A stretch of 54,848 bases of DNA from Candidatus Fermentithermobacillaceae bacterium. Its GTDB lineage: Bacteria > Bacillota > Sulfobacillia > Fermentithermobacillales > Fermentithermobacillaceae. Shown here in pieces: positions 46,418-54,738 of this stretch; within the stretch, counting starts at the first letter, position 1; every line of letters starts with the position of its first letter. The translations under genes and the position numbers were made by a program. The notes below the pieces were generated by a model, which saw nothing but the letters and a program-made list of their open reading frames with translations, was not told the origin of the DNA and searched no databases. The stretch covers positions 1 to 54,848 of the forward strand of contig DUUV01000099.1 in NCBI GenBank assembly GCA_012841375.1, given 5' to 3'.

Positions 46418-47848
46418 ATGGATTCCATGACCGAAGGAAATGTCACGAAGCGGGTCCGAATAACCGACACCACTCTCCGGGATGGGCATCAATCACTCTT
46501 AGCTACCCGTATGAAGACGCCTGATATGTTGCCTATCGCGGAAAAGATGGACCGCGTGGGGTTCCACTCTGTTGAAGTCTGGGGCGGAGCCACATTTGAC
46601 ACCGCCATGAGGTTTCTGAATGAAGATCCTTGGGAGAGGCTTGTAGCGCTGAAGAAGGCCTTCAAGAACACTCCGCTTCAGATGCTTCTCCGTGGACAAA
46701 ACCTGGTAGGCTACAAGCATTATCCCGACGACGTAGTAGAACCGTTCGTGAAGGCGGCAATCAGGAACGGCATCTCCATAATGAGGATCTTCGACGCGGT
46801 CAACGATGTGCGCAACATGTGGAAGGCCATCGAAGTTTCCAAGACCGAGGGCGCCCACGTGCAGGCAACCGTCTGCTACACCATAAGCCCCGTGCACGAC
46901 TTGAAGCACTACGTGTCGGTCGCCCAGGAGCTCAAGAAGATGGGCGCCGATTCTCTCTGCCTGAAAGACATGGCCGGGATCCTTTCGCCCAGCAAAGCAT
47001 ATGACATCGTGAAGCGCTGGAAAGAGGAGATCGGTCTCCCGGTCCAGGTGCACACCCACTACACCTCCGGCATGGGCTCGATGGCTTACCTGAAGGCCAT
47101 CGAAGCCGGCGCCGATGTAGTGGACTGCGCCATCTCCACCATGTCAATGTCGACTTCCCAGCCTCCCGTCGAGTCATTGGTCGCCGCCCTGGAGGGCACG
47201 GTGTATGACACCGGTCTCGACTTGGAGATCCTCTCAGAGCTCGCCCAATACTTCCAGGAGGTCCGCAGCCATTACACCCAGTTCGACAAGGCTTCGCCCA
47301 CGCCCGACGCCAACGTCTTGAGGTACCAGATCCCGGGCGGCATGATATCCAACTTCATCTCCCAACTGCGCGAGCAAGGGCAAATAGACAAACTGCCTGC
47401 GGTGTTCGAGGAAGTGCCTCGTGTGAAGGCAGATATGGGTCACCCACCGCTGGTCACTCCCAGCAGCCAGATTGTTGGCACTCAGGCGGTGTTCAACGTC
47501 CTTTTGGGCGAACGGTACAAGATCATCACCAATGAAGTCAAAGACTACTTCAGGGGACTTTACGGCAAGCCTCCGGCGCCCGTCGACCCCGAAATCCAAA
47601 AGAAGGTTATCGGCGACGAAGAGCCTATCAAGGATAGGCCCGCGGATCATATTGAGCCCGGATACCAGAAGGCCAAAGAGGAGCTGGGAGCCCTATATAC
47701 TAAGGAAGAAGATGTCCTTTCCTACGCTCTCTTCCCGCCTCAGGCCAAGAAGTTCCTCGAAGAGAGGCTGGCCGCCCGCACCGGAGTGGACCAGAACCTC
47801 CTGGAACAGTCTAAGAAAGACCATCCCATGGGGTATATGCCTGTGTAG
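46418..47848 (+). CDS. Biotin-dependent carboxyltransferase subunit (PycB/OadA type)
   Basis: Carboxyltransferase of 476 residues acting on pyruvate/oxaloacetate. The barrel begins ITDTTLRDGHQSLLATRM, with the carbamylated lysine in SLCLKDMAGILSP and metal histidines in VHTHYTSGM. The conserved PYC/OADA domain follows. The C-terminus ends without a biotinyl domain, so a separate biotin carrier and biotin carboxylase must exist elsewhere. Pyruvate carboxylase B, oxaloacetate decarboxylase alpha or transcarboxylase 5S roles cannot be separated from sequence alone. Confidence 0.88.
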   Translation: MDSMTEGNVTKRVRITDTTLRDGHQSLLATRMKTPDMLPIAEKMDRVGFHSVEVWGGATFDTAMRFLNEDPWERLVALKKAFKNTPLQMLLRGQNLVGYKHYPDDVVEPFVKAAIRNGISIMRIFDAVNDVRNMWKAIEVSKTEGAHVQATVCYTISPVHDLKHYVSVAQELKKMGADSLCLKDMAGILSPSKAYDIVKRWKEEIGLPVQVHTHYTSGMGSMAYLKAIEAGADVVDCAISTMSMSTSQPPVESLVAALEGTVYDTGLDLEILSELAQYFQEVRSHYTQFDKASPTPDANVLRYQIPGGMISNFISQLREQGQIDKLPAVFEEVPRVKADMGHPPLVTPSSQIVGTQAVFNVLLGERYKIITNEVKDYFRGLYGKPPAPVDPEIQKKVIGDEEPIKDRPADHIEPGYQKAKEELGALYTKEEDVLSYALFPPQAKKFLEERLAARTGVDQNLLEQSKKDHPMGYMPV

Positions 47849-47884
47849 CCCCTGAGGGTATGGGCTTTGAAAATGAGATGTTAG

Positions 47885-47920
47885 GACGTCGCCGCGCCGG
47901 TCAGGTCGCGGCGATGTCTT
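47885..47920 (+). terminator. Terminator-like hairpin after the carboxyltransferase gene
   Basis: GACGTCGCCGCG (47885-47896) pairs with CGCGGCGATGTC (47907-47918) over 12 positions with one G-U pair and a 10-nt loop, followed by a short TTCT. The U-tract is weak but the stem is strong. Confidence 0.65.
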
Positions 47921-47996
47921 CTCGATGAGATTGGCGACAATGATAGACGCCAATGAAATCGATGATACCGTGGACCGGTCGAGGAGGATACATAAT

Positions 47997-48944
47997 ATGA
48001 AGACAGTTGACATATATCAGGTGGATGCTTTCACCGATGTGGTGTTCGGGGGGAACCCTGCCGGGGTGGTGCCCGACGCCACAGGGCTATCTGAGGAGAC
48101 AATGCAGAAGGTCGCCCGGGAGATGGCTTTGTCGGAGACGGCGTTCATCATTGACACCCGGGGGAAAGGGCCTGCCGATTTTGACGTCCGCTTCTTCACT
48201 CCCCTTGCCGAGGTGGACCTCTGCGGGCATGCCACCATCGGCTCCTTCTGGCTGCTCGCGGAGCTGGGGATGATCGGTGAAGGACCTCAGGGTGACGCAG
48301 GCGAGGTGCGGGTCCACCAGCTCACCAAAGCGGGTAGGCTGCCTGTTGACATTTCGTTTGGCTGCGAAGGCGCTCCGTCCCGGATCATGATGACCCAGAA
48401 CCTGCCCGAAGTCGTAGGCCAACCCTCGCGGGAAGAACTACACGAGCTGGAACGCATCCTGGGAGCCCCAGAGGGCTGCATAACTGAATTCGAGAGGGCG
48501 ACACCCCAAGTGGTGTCCACCGGGCTCCCCGACCTCATAGTCCCCGTAACGTCGAGAGAAGCCCTGCTTTCAATGAGGCCGAATATGGCGGCAGTCGCCG
48601 ATTTCTGCGTGCGCCGCGGCATCATCAGCGTGCATTGCCTCACTCTAGAAACGCTTGACCCTGCCTCGACGATCCACTGTCGTGACTTCTCGCCTTCGGT
48701 AGGAGTACCTGAGGAATCGGCAACCGGAACGGCCTCAGGCGCCACGGGTGCGTATCTCGTCCTGAACCGCCTGGTTGAGGTTAAGGAACCCGTCACCAAG
48801 ATAATCTGCGAGCAAGGACACATCCTCAAGCGTCCATCCCTGATTCACGTAGAGGTTGCCTCCAAGGCGGGCGAGATAACCTCTGTGCGTGTGGGCGGCA
48901 GCGCGGTCACGGTGATTAGGGGCTCAATCGCGATAGGAGACTAG
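47997..48944 (+). CDS. PhzF-family isomerase/epimerase
   Basis: PhzF-like protein of 315 residues with two diaminopimelate-epimerase-like halves. The catalytic glutamate lies in LSETAFI; VDLCGHATIGSFWLL and ATGTASGATGAYLVLNR are the conserved glycine-rich motifs of each half. ATG 47997 is preceded by GAGGAGG at 9 bases. Substrates of most PhzF homologs outside phenazine loci are unknown, and no phenazine genes are here. Confidence 0.88.
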   Translation: MKTVDIYQVDAFTDVVFGGNPAGVVPDATGLSEETMQKVAREMALSETAFIIDTRGKGPADFDVRFFTPLAEVDLCGHATIGSFWLLAELGMIGEGPQGDAGEVRVHQLTKAGRLPVDISFGCEGAPSRIMMTQNLPEVVGQPSREELHELERILGAPEGCITEFERATPQVVSTGLPDLIVPVTSREALLSMRPNMAAVADFCVRRGIISVHCLTLETLDPASTIHCRDFSPSVGVPEESATGTASGATGAYLVLNRLVEVKEPVTKIICEQGHILKRPSLIHVEVASKAGEITSVRVGGSAVTVIRGSIAIGD

Positions 48945-49038
48945 CTGGGGCTCAAGTGTCTGCTCCCTAACTCGTAGTCTTGTTCGCGGTTCTGTAGGTC
49001 TGATTCGACACAGTCTGCTGGACTTGCGCTTCGAAAGG

Positions 49039-49075
49039 TGTTACATTGCTATGCGATGGATCGGTTGATGTAACA
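49039..49075. promoter_or_regulatory. Inverted repeat, likely operator of the XRE cassette
   Basis: TGTTACAT (49039-49046) and ATGTAACA (49068-49075) are a perfect 8-bp inverted repeat with a 21-base spacer, ending 31 bases before the XRE gene. It is well placed for repressor binding and self-control. A standard promoter could not be fixed with confidence. Confidence 0.55.
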
Positions 49076-49106
49076 GATGGGCCACCTCGAGTGGAGGGAA
49101 GTACCT

Positions 49107-49445
49107 ATGAGTAAGCCCATGAGTCTGGGTCCCCGGCTGAAGAATGTTCGCTTATCCATAGGCAAGACACAGAGCGACGTGTCTCGCGACACCGGCTTTT
49201 CTCGTGAGATGATTTCCTATTGGGAGACGGGTACACGATTTCCATCGGTTTCGCAGATTGGTGTGCTGGCTGACTACTACGGTGTGGACCTCGGCATGCT
49301 TGTGGATCCCGATGCGCCCGAAATCAAGGTCGCTTTCAGGAATCGGGATATGACAGATCACGACCGCGAGGTGATCTACTGGGCTCGCAAAGTACTATCG
49401 GGCTACTGGGCGATGAACTCCCTGGTACCGGAGAGAAAGCCATGA
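49107..49445 (+). CDS. XRE-family transcriptional regulator
   Basis: Protein of 112 residues from ATG 49107 (GGAGGGAAG upstream). The helix-turn-helix covers about residues 8-62 (LGPRLKNVRLSIGKTQSDVSRDTGFSREMISYWETGTRFPS), Cro/C1 type, followed by LADYYGVDLGMLV and a short C-terminal helical part. Its stop overlaps the next start (ATGA). With an ImmA/IrrE partner next door it likely acts as a repressor that the protease can inactivate. Confidence 0.88.
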   Translation: MSKPMSLGPRLKNVRLSIGKTQSDVSRDTGFSREMISYWETGTRFPSVSQIGVLADYYGVDLGMLVDPDAPEIKVAFRNRDMTDHDREVIYWARKVLSGYWAMNSLVPERKP

Positions 49446-50209
49446 CATCCAGGTTACCCCCCCACCGTGCACTTGAAGCTGCTGCCGGAATCAGAGGAGT
49501 CTTGGTTCAAAAGGGTCTCCTCAAGGCAATTGGGGCTCCCGTATCTGATGAGGTCTTGGAAGAACTACTCCGTCAAGAGAAAATACTGCTCGCCCGAGTT
49601 GCTCTCTCGGATAAGGTTTCGGCCGTGTACATGAGGAGTGATCCTTACGCCCTCATCCTGCTCAACTGCACAAGCACAGTGGGCCACCAGCGGTTTTCAC
49701 TTGTTCATGAACTGTGTCATCACTTCCTGCATACAGAACTGAACACCTGGGCATGCCCGGTAGCTGTGCAGGGAGCTCGGGGACATGAGAGGGAGGCAAA
49801 CCAATTTGCGGCGGCGTTTCTGCTGCCCGCGCGCAGCGTGTGCGATGATTTCTTCCGGCTCATGGATGAGACGAACGATTTGTGCCGCAGTACAATCGAA
49901 ATATGCGAGCGGTATCGGACCAGCTGGCAGAGCACCGTTGGGCGGCTGCGTGATCTGAGTCTTATAGGAAAACACGAACAAGACGCGCTGCTTGAAAGCA
50001 AGGTTATGGCTCTTGCGCGAAAGTATGAGGTTTCTCTTGACCTTTTCAGGCCAAGCGGGCAGCTACAGATACCAGCTGAGTTCGCAGAACTAGCCAGGGA
50101 TCTTAGAGAAAGGGCGGTCATCTCTGAGCGTAAGTATCAGTCACTGATGGATGATCTAGAGGCCCTAATGGAATGTGGGCACCCAGGAGTGGAGGTATCG
50201 AAGCGGTGA
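49442..50209 (+). CDS. ImmA/IrrE-family metallopeptidase
   Basis: Zinc metallopeptidase of 255 residues with HELCHH (HEXXH) in the segment RFSLVHELCHHFLHTE and a downstream glutamate in EREANQFAAAFLLPA, the typical third ligand. The C-terminal half is helical and cysteine-poor. In ICEBs1 and related systems ImmA cleaves the XRE repressor encoded beside it. The ATG overlaps the XRE stop by 4 bases and its own stop overlaps the next start (GTGA), so three proteins are probably made in fixed ratio. Confidence 0.88.
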   Translation: MTSRLPPHRALEAAAGIRGVLVQKGLLKAIGAPVSDEVLEELLRQEKILLARVALSDKVSAVYMRSDPYALILLNCTSTVGHQRFSLVHELCHHFLHTELNTWACPVAVQGARGHEREANQFAAAFLLPARSVCDDFFRLMDETNDLCRSTIEICERYRTSWQSTVGRLRDLSLIGKHEQDALLESKVMALARKYEVSLDLFRPSGQLQIPAEFAELARDLRERAVISERKYQSLMDDLEALMECGHPGVEVSKR

Positions 50210-50811
50210 GTCGTCTTGTAGACTCCGATGTTTTCGTGGATACCTCTATTCTTGTGACCCTGACTCGCGTTTCGAGGCTTGATCTCCTTTGGAAAACATA
50301 CCCAGGCAGGCCGACTATCCCTGGTCCTCTCCTCCGCCTCGAGATCACGGGGAGTAATCTCAGACTCCCTCTGGGCAAGCGAATCACTAGGAAAAAGACG
50401 AACCCCCTTTGGCTTGATATGGCAAAGAGAGTTACGAAAGCTATTGAGAGTGGATATATAAAGACAGCAGAGCCCACCCACATAGAGGAAACGCTAGCTC
50501 TTACCGTCGCTCAAAAAGGGATGCATCCTGGTGAGGCCATCGTCTACGCAATGGCCTTCAATCGAAACGCGATCTGCTGTTCGTCGGATATGAGGGCCCT
50601 CCTGAAAACGTGTGTGTCAAACCGCGTTCCATTACTAGGGGTCTTTGGCATCGTATACGATTCTCTCGCCGAAAACGTCATTGACGATTCAGAAGCAGAG
50701 TCTCTCTTAGAAGCCATAGTTAGTAGTGAAGAAGACAGATTGCCGAATGTCGGGCTTCCCGAAGTTAAGGATTGGTTTGATAGACAAACAGGCAAACCTC
50801 TTTTTGACTAA
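50206..50811 (+). CDS. PIN-like nuclease domain protein
   Basis: Protein of 201 residues from GTG 50206, which overlaps the stop of the metallopeptidase gene, with GGAGG upstream. The N-terminal VFVDTSILVTL and the later GEAIVYAMAFNRNAICCSSDMRALL resemble the acidic motifs of PIN ribonucleases (D near the start, E of GEA, D of SSD). No VapB-type antitoxin lies beside it; the XRE protein is the only candidate. Parts of the gene are AT-richer than the rest of the window (24 of 60 G+C at 50401-50460). Family assignment is by motif pattern only. Confidence 0.6.
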   Translation: MSRLVDSDVFVDTSILVTLTRVSRLDLLWKTYPGRPTIPGPLLRLEITGSNLRLPLGKRITRKKTNPLWLDMAKRVTKAIESGYIKTAEPTHIEETLALTVAQKGMHPGEAIVYAMAFNRNAICCSSDMRALLKTCVSNRVPLLGVFGIVYDSLAENVIDDSEAESLLEAIVSSEEDRLPNVGLPEVKDWFDRQTGKPLFD

Positions 50812-50947
50812 CCCGCGGACAAGCCTCCCTAACGATTGAGTGGCATAATATCCCCTCAAAAGGATTATCCATCAACAGGGAGAAAGATCCCCTCTCAAGG
50901 AACACGATCGCATTTATGTCGTCTAACCGCCATAAGAGGTGAAGCGA

Positions 50948-51592
50948 GTGAAAGGGAGGATCCTCGTCACAGGGTTCGAGCCTTTCGGAGGCGACGACGT
51001 CAATCCTTCCGGCGACGTCCTGAGCGTGCTGGACGGAGCAGAGATTTCCGGCTACTCGATCGTGACGGCTTTGCTCCCGGTAGAGTGGGGAACGGTAAAG
51101 AGCCGTTTGGAGGCCCTAATCGACGAGGTTCAACCTGTCGTGATCCTTTCCCTGGGGCTGGCCGCCGGGCGATCCGAGGTTTCGGTTGAGAAGGTGGCAA
51201 TCAACTATACATCCGAATCCAAGGACAACGCAGGCGTGATACCGGTCGAGAGGATGATCATTCCGGGAGCTCCCGATGGGTATTTCGCCACCTTGCCGGC
51301 CGAAGACATCGTCGAGGGGGTGAAAGCGGCAGGCATACCTGCCAGGTTGTCTCTCTCCGCAGGGGCTTACCTCTGCAACTATGTCTTTTACTGCGCGGCT
51401 CATCTGGCCAAGCAGAGTGGGGGCAAGACGCGGGTCGGCTTCATCCATATCCCGGCTACGCCCGAGATGGTGGCCAAGAGAAAGAACAGCATACCTTCTA
51501 TGGACCTTAGTCGCATCAAGAGGGCTGTCGAGATATCGTTGATAACTACCGTCAAGTCATTCCAAAATGTGGGTGACAAAGAAGGATTTTAG
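50948..51592 (+). CDS. pcp: Pyroglutamyl peptidase I
   Basis: Cysteine peptidase of 214 residues removing N-terminal pyroglutamate. The family triad is visible: glutamate in GLAAGRSEVSVEKVAINY, cysteine in SAGAYLCNYVFY and histidine in GFIHIPATPE. GTG 50948 has AGAGGTGA at a good distance; GTG 50939 is also in frame. It lies between the XRE cassette and the S-layer gene, with its own 3' hairpin. Confidence 0.93.
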   Translation: MKGRILVTGFEPFGGDDVNPSGDVLSVLDGAEISGYSIVTALLPVEWGTVKSRLEALIDEVQPVVILSLGLAAGRSEVSVEKVAINYTSESKDNAGVIPVERMIIPGAPDGYFATLPAEDIVEGVKAAGIPARLSLSAGAYLCNYVFYCAAHLAKQSGGKTRVGFIHIPATPEMVAKRKNSIPSMDLSRIKRAVEISLITTVKSFQNVGDKEGF

Positions 51593-51597
51593 TGGAG

Positions 51598-51627
51598 AGC
51601 GACGAATACCTTCTGTCGCTAGGTTTT
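51598..51627 (+). terminator. Hairpin after pcp
   Basis: AGCGAC (51598-51603) pairs with GTCGCT (51615-51620) around an 11-nt loop and is followed by AGGTTTT. It is a weak intrinsic terminator just past the pcp stop. Confidence 0.5.
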
Positions 51628-51697
51628 GGTGGTGTTTTCCCATTTGCACCGCAGGCTGCGTAAAGGGATTTGCCTGTGGTTTCCTTGACAACATGGA

Positions 51698-51727
51698 TTG
51701 ACCTTAGTTGGTGGAGGGTGCTATAAT
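51698..51727 (+). promoter_or_regulatory. Sigma-A promoter of the S-layer gene
   Basis: -35 TTGACC (51698-51703), an 18-base spacer and a perfect -10 TATAAT (51722-51727). Transcription would start near 51734. This gives an unusually long leader of about 330 nt. A second TTGACA at 51685-51690 is too far from the -10. Confidence 0.75.
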
Positions 51728-51733
51728 GCCCAC

Positions 51734-52064
51734 TAGCCTGGATGGTTGTCCAATAATCCCAGGTTAAGTGCCAAAAGTACCGGCGAAACCAATAAGACAA
51801 TCGAAAGGTACCTACCCGGAAAAGAGCTCCCGAAGATCGATTTTATGCGGACTCCTTCTTCATATCAAAGACAAAGGGAGTCACCCTCCCGGTAAACGTG
51901 AGGGAGGGTTAACCGGGCAAGGTGGAAGGCTGTAAAGGAATTTTCGGAAGGGGGGATCCCGGGCAATCCGAGACCTAGCGCTTGTAGGAAGTTTTGTTAA
52001 GGGCAGTTCACCGGTTAAGTACTCTAAGGGTACCGAAGACCGACAAAGGAGGATAAAAGAGAGG
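51734..52064 (+). promoter_or_regulatory. Long structured 5' leader of the S-layer mRNA
   Basis: No gene is visible between the pcp stop and the S-layer start (472 bp). The transcribed part can form several stems: GACTCC/GGAGTC (51850-51855 with 51877-51882), and ACCCTCCC/GGGAGGGT (51883-51890 with 51902-51909). A competing stem pairs CCCGGTAAAC (51888-51897) with GTTAACCGGG (51908-51917) at 9 of 10 positions. The two latter stems share bases and exclude each other. A GGTTAAGT...TACCG motif occurs near both ends (51762 and 52013). I recognise no known riboswitch class. Confidence 0.5.
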
Positions 52065-54554
52065 ATGTCTAAGAAGATTCTTGCTGTTGCTCTAGCAGCG
52101 GCAATGATTCTCGGCCTCGCCAGCGTAGCGTTTGCCGCGTCGTTCAGCGACACGGTTGACCACGAGCGCGAGATCGCCATCAAGCAGCTCGCCGGTTTGG
52201 GCCTGCTTAATGGTTACGAGGACGGCACCTTCAGGCCCGACAATCCCATCACCAGAGCGGAATTTGCGAAGGTAATGGTGTACGCATTGGGTCTTAAGGA
52301 CGCTGCAGAGATGCTCGCCGGCGTTCCCGTTCCTTTCACGGACGTCGAGGCGAATCACTGGGCGACCGGGTACATTTCCATTTCCACAAGCCAGGAGATC
52401 GTAAAGGGATATCCCGATGGCACGTTTGGACCACAGAACAACGTGACCTACGCCGAAGTTCTTACCATGATCCTGAGAGCTCTCGGCTACGGGCCCATCC
52501 TTGACAAGGGTCCCTGGCCCACGGCATACCTCACCAAGGCTGCCGAGCTGAAGCTCAACAAGGGAATCAACGTCCTTTCCAACGCTCCTGCAACCCGCGG
52601 TGATGTCGCTGGATTGGTTGCTAATGCGATCAGCAAACCCAAACTCATACCTGTTGCGTGGGGTCCGGATGGTAATCCTACTCAATATGGAGTGAGCAAG
52701 GGCGAAGATCTGGTCACCCTGCTGCACGATATGGGCGCAGAATCAGTTGATGGATGGCTAATAGATTCTCCCGAGCTGTTCTCCAACGATGGCACGGAGA
52801 TCAGGCTCGCCGATGCAACAGGCGCAATGGATCTAGTGGAAGGCACAGACTGCACTGGCCTCCTAGGCCATAAGGTTCGTGCCTGGGTGAACGACGAGGG
52901 TCAGGTGTTCTTTGTTGAGGACATCACCCCTGAGTCAGATGTGCGCGAAGGCACCTATGTTGAGATCAAGAAGGATGAAGAGAGCAAAGACATCGGCGTG
53001 ACTCTCAAGGTCAACAAGAAGAACGTGGACTTCCTAGGTGACGTCGTGTTCTACAACTACGGCGATGCTGCTCTTGGGACTGCAGATCTCGAAAATGCCG
53101 AGATCACGGTCACTTTCGATGGCGATACTCCGATGTACGTAGTGGCCAAGGAGTACGTCTGGGGTGTAGTCGAGGTCGCGAGCCCGACTTACGAAAGGAT
53201 CACCTTCGAGGAATATGGCCCCGGTGGACGTGCCACTCTGCGGGTTGCCGACTATGACGTCGTCTGGGTCGGTGCTGCTGATTCCTTTGAGGATCTTGAG
53301 GCAGACGATGTCGTTGAGTACATCGTGAATTCGACCCACAAGAAGGCAGTCTTTGTCGTGACGCGGAATGCCGTTGAAGGAGAGTTCTCCAAGCTTGCCA
53401 CCAAGGCAACCGTTGACGGGACTGACTATGATGTTGTCGCTGGTGCTGTAGGGGTCGGGACTGGCAACCTCGGATATGACGTGATCGCCCTGCTGAACAA
53501 AGATGGGGATATTGTCATGATCAAGAAAGTCAGCGATGCCCCCGTGCCCAGCAGCCTGGCGGTTGTCTTGGACATGGGTGTGGAAGAGGACGCGTTTGAT
53601 AACCGTCTCTTCAAAATCCGTCTGTTCCTCACCGATGGCTCAAAAGCAGTCGTGGATCTGGCATCAAAGGTGGCCTTTGGGGATGCCGACGCAGCCGCGA
53701 TCGAAAACCTGGATGCACTCAAGGCTAAGCTGGCGAAGGGCGATGTCATCTCCTACAAGACCAATAGCAGTGGTGCCATCACTTCAATAAAGACCAAGGT
53801 TGCGTTTACGCAGATTGACGATGCGGCGCTTGCCATAAACGATACCCGGTCTACCGTCAACAACTTGAAGGTCAGCTCCGACACCATAGCGTTCAACATC
53901 ACCACTAATGAGGGTGCTAGGACGTTCAAGGGTGTCGAGGTCATCACCGGCAAGACTCTCCTGAGCCTTGCTAACAAGGACCTATTCGATGGTACTCTCC
54001 TGGGCTATGTAGATCCCGACGGTGGTTTTGCCGGTATCGTGGTTGCGCGTGACGCAGTCACTGCGGCGAGCGAACTCACCTACGGCATGGTCTACGGATC
54101 GTATCAGGCTAAGGTCGGGTCAGACGTAGAATGGCTGCTTCGCATCCTGGTTGATGGTAGCATCACTGATTACCCGGCTACCTATACAGGATTCGACATC
54201 GACGACTTTGACAATGAGACAATCGTCACGTTCCAGTTGGTTGATGACGAGATCGCCAGCGCTGCCGCTTTGATTCCCGACATCTCATCCGACGTGTACA
54301 AGGCGAGAGTCGCCGATGTGGATCTCGAAAATGGACTTATCACCATCGAACTTAAGGATGATGATACAGGCCATGTAAAGGACGCCTACTACCTGTTCGT
54401 TGATGAGGATACCCTGTACTACGACGTAGCGGGAAGCACACGCGCTTCGCTGACTCTGGAGGAGATTACCAGAGAGGCAGAAGTCGATGTGTACGTAGAA
54501 GGCGTACCAGCGAATGGCGCATTGGTTAAGGTTCTGGTGATCCAGAGCTACTAA
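52065..54554 (+). CDS. S-layer protein with SLH domains
   Basis: Secreted surface protein of 829 residues. It has a signal peptide (MSKKILAVALAAAMILG..., cleavage after AFA) and three SLH repeats at about 26-80, 90-145 and 147-195 (patterns LNGYEDGTFRPDNPITRAEFAK and VKGYPDGTFGPQNNVTYAEVL), which bind pyruvylated wall polymer. A long acidic, beta-rich region follows with no recognised domain. ATG 52065 follows AAAGGAGGAT. The gene has its own promoter and a strong terminator, as expected of an abundant product. Confidence 0.93.
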   Translation: MSKKILAVALAAAMILGLASVAFAASFSDTVDHEREIAIKQLAGLGLLNGYEDGTFRPDNPITRAEFAKVMVYALGLKDAAEMLAGVPVPFTDVEANHWATGYISISTSQEIVKGYPDGTFGPQNNVTYAEVLTMILRALGYGPILDKGPWPTAYLTKAAELKLNKGINVLSNAPATRGDVAGLVANAISKPKLIPVAWGPDGNPTQYGVSKGEDLVTLLHDMGAESVDGWLIDSPELFSNDGTEIRLADATGAMDLVEGTDCTGLLGHKVRAWVNDEGQVFFVEDITPESDVREGTYVEIKKDEESKDIGVTLKVNKKNVDFLGDVVFYNYGDAALGTADLENAEITVTFDGDTPMYVVAKEYVWGVVEVASPTYERITFEEYGPGGRATLRVADYDVVWVGAADSFEDLEADDVVEYIVNSTHKKAVFVVTRNAVEGEFSKLATKATVDGTDYDVVAGAVGVGTGNLGYDVIALLNKDGDIVMIKKVSDAPVPSSLAVVLDMGVEEDAFDNRLFKIRLFLTDGSKAVVDLASKVAFGDADAAAIENLDALKAKLAKGDVISYKTNSSGAITSIKTKVAFTQIDDAALAINDTRSTVNNLKVSSDTIAFNITTNEGARTFKGVEVITGKTLLSLANKDLFDGTLLGYVDPDGGFAGIVVARDAVTAASELTYGMVYGSYQAKVGSDVEWLLRILVDGSITDYPATYTGFDIDDFDNETIVTFQLVDDEIASAAALIPDISSDVYKARVADVDLENGLITIELKDDDTGHVKDAYYLFVDEDTLYYDVAGSTRASLTLEEITREAEVDVYVEGVPANGALVKVLVIQSY

Positions 54555-54580
54555 CGCCATGAGCTACCGCTGGTTTGATT

Positions 54581-54612
54581 GGGAGGCCCTTCGGGGCCTC
54601 CCTTCATTTTCC
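54581..54612 (+). terminator. Strong intrinsic terminator of the S-layer gene
   Basis: GGGAGGCCC (54581-54589), a TTCG tetraloop and GGGCCTCCC (54594-54602) form a perfect 9-bp stem, followed by TTCATTTT. Confidence 0.92.
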
Positions 54613-54676
54613 GAACAGGAAAGAACGACTATGTGATTGAAGTCCTTATTATGACTGGAACACAGTTGCTTCCGAA

Positions 54677-54703
54677 TACGTCTGACCTTAATGGTCAGGC
54701 GTA
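54677..54703. repeat. Palindromic hairpin before the last gene
   Basis: TACGTCTGACC (54677-54687) and GGTCAGGCGTA (54693-54703) pair over 11 positions with one G-U and a 5-nt loop. It lies between the S-layer terminator and the last gene. No T-tract follows. It may be an operator or a leader hairpin. Confidence 0.5.
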
Positions 54704-54738
54704 GTCATATAGGTCTGACTAAACGTGGGGGGAGATAC

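Noticed and set aside
47040-47070. HTHYTSG in the carboxyltransferase as a damaged metal site
   Set aside because: Both metal histidines are present, and Y at this position is, to my knowledge, normal in related clostridial enzymes.
49107-50811. A complete integrative element or prophage
   Set aside because: No integrase, transposase, relaxase or structural phage gene is present; only the three-gene cassette is.
51734-52064. c-di-GMP or c-di-AMP riboswitch in the S-layer leader
   Set aside because: I could not find the conserved core motifs of either class, so no class is named.
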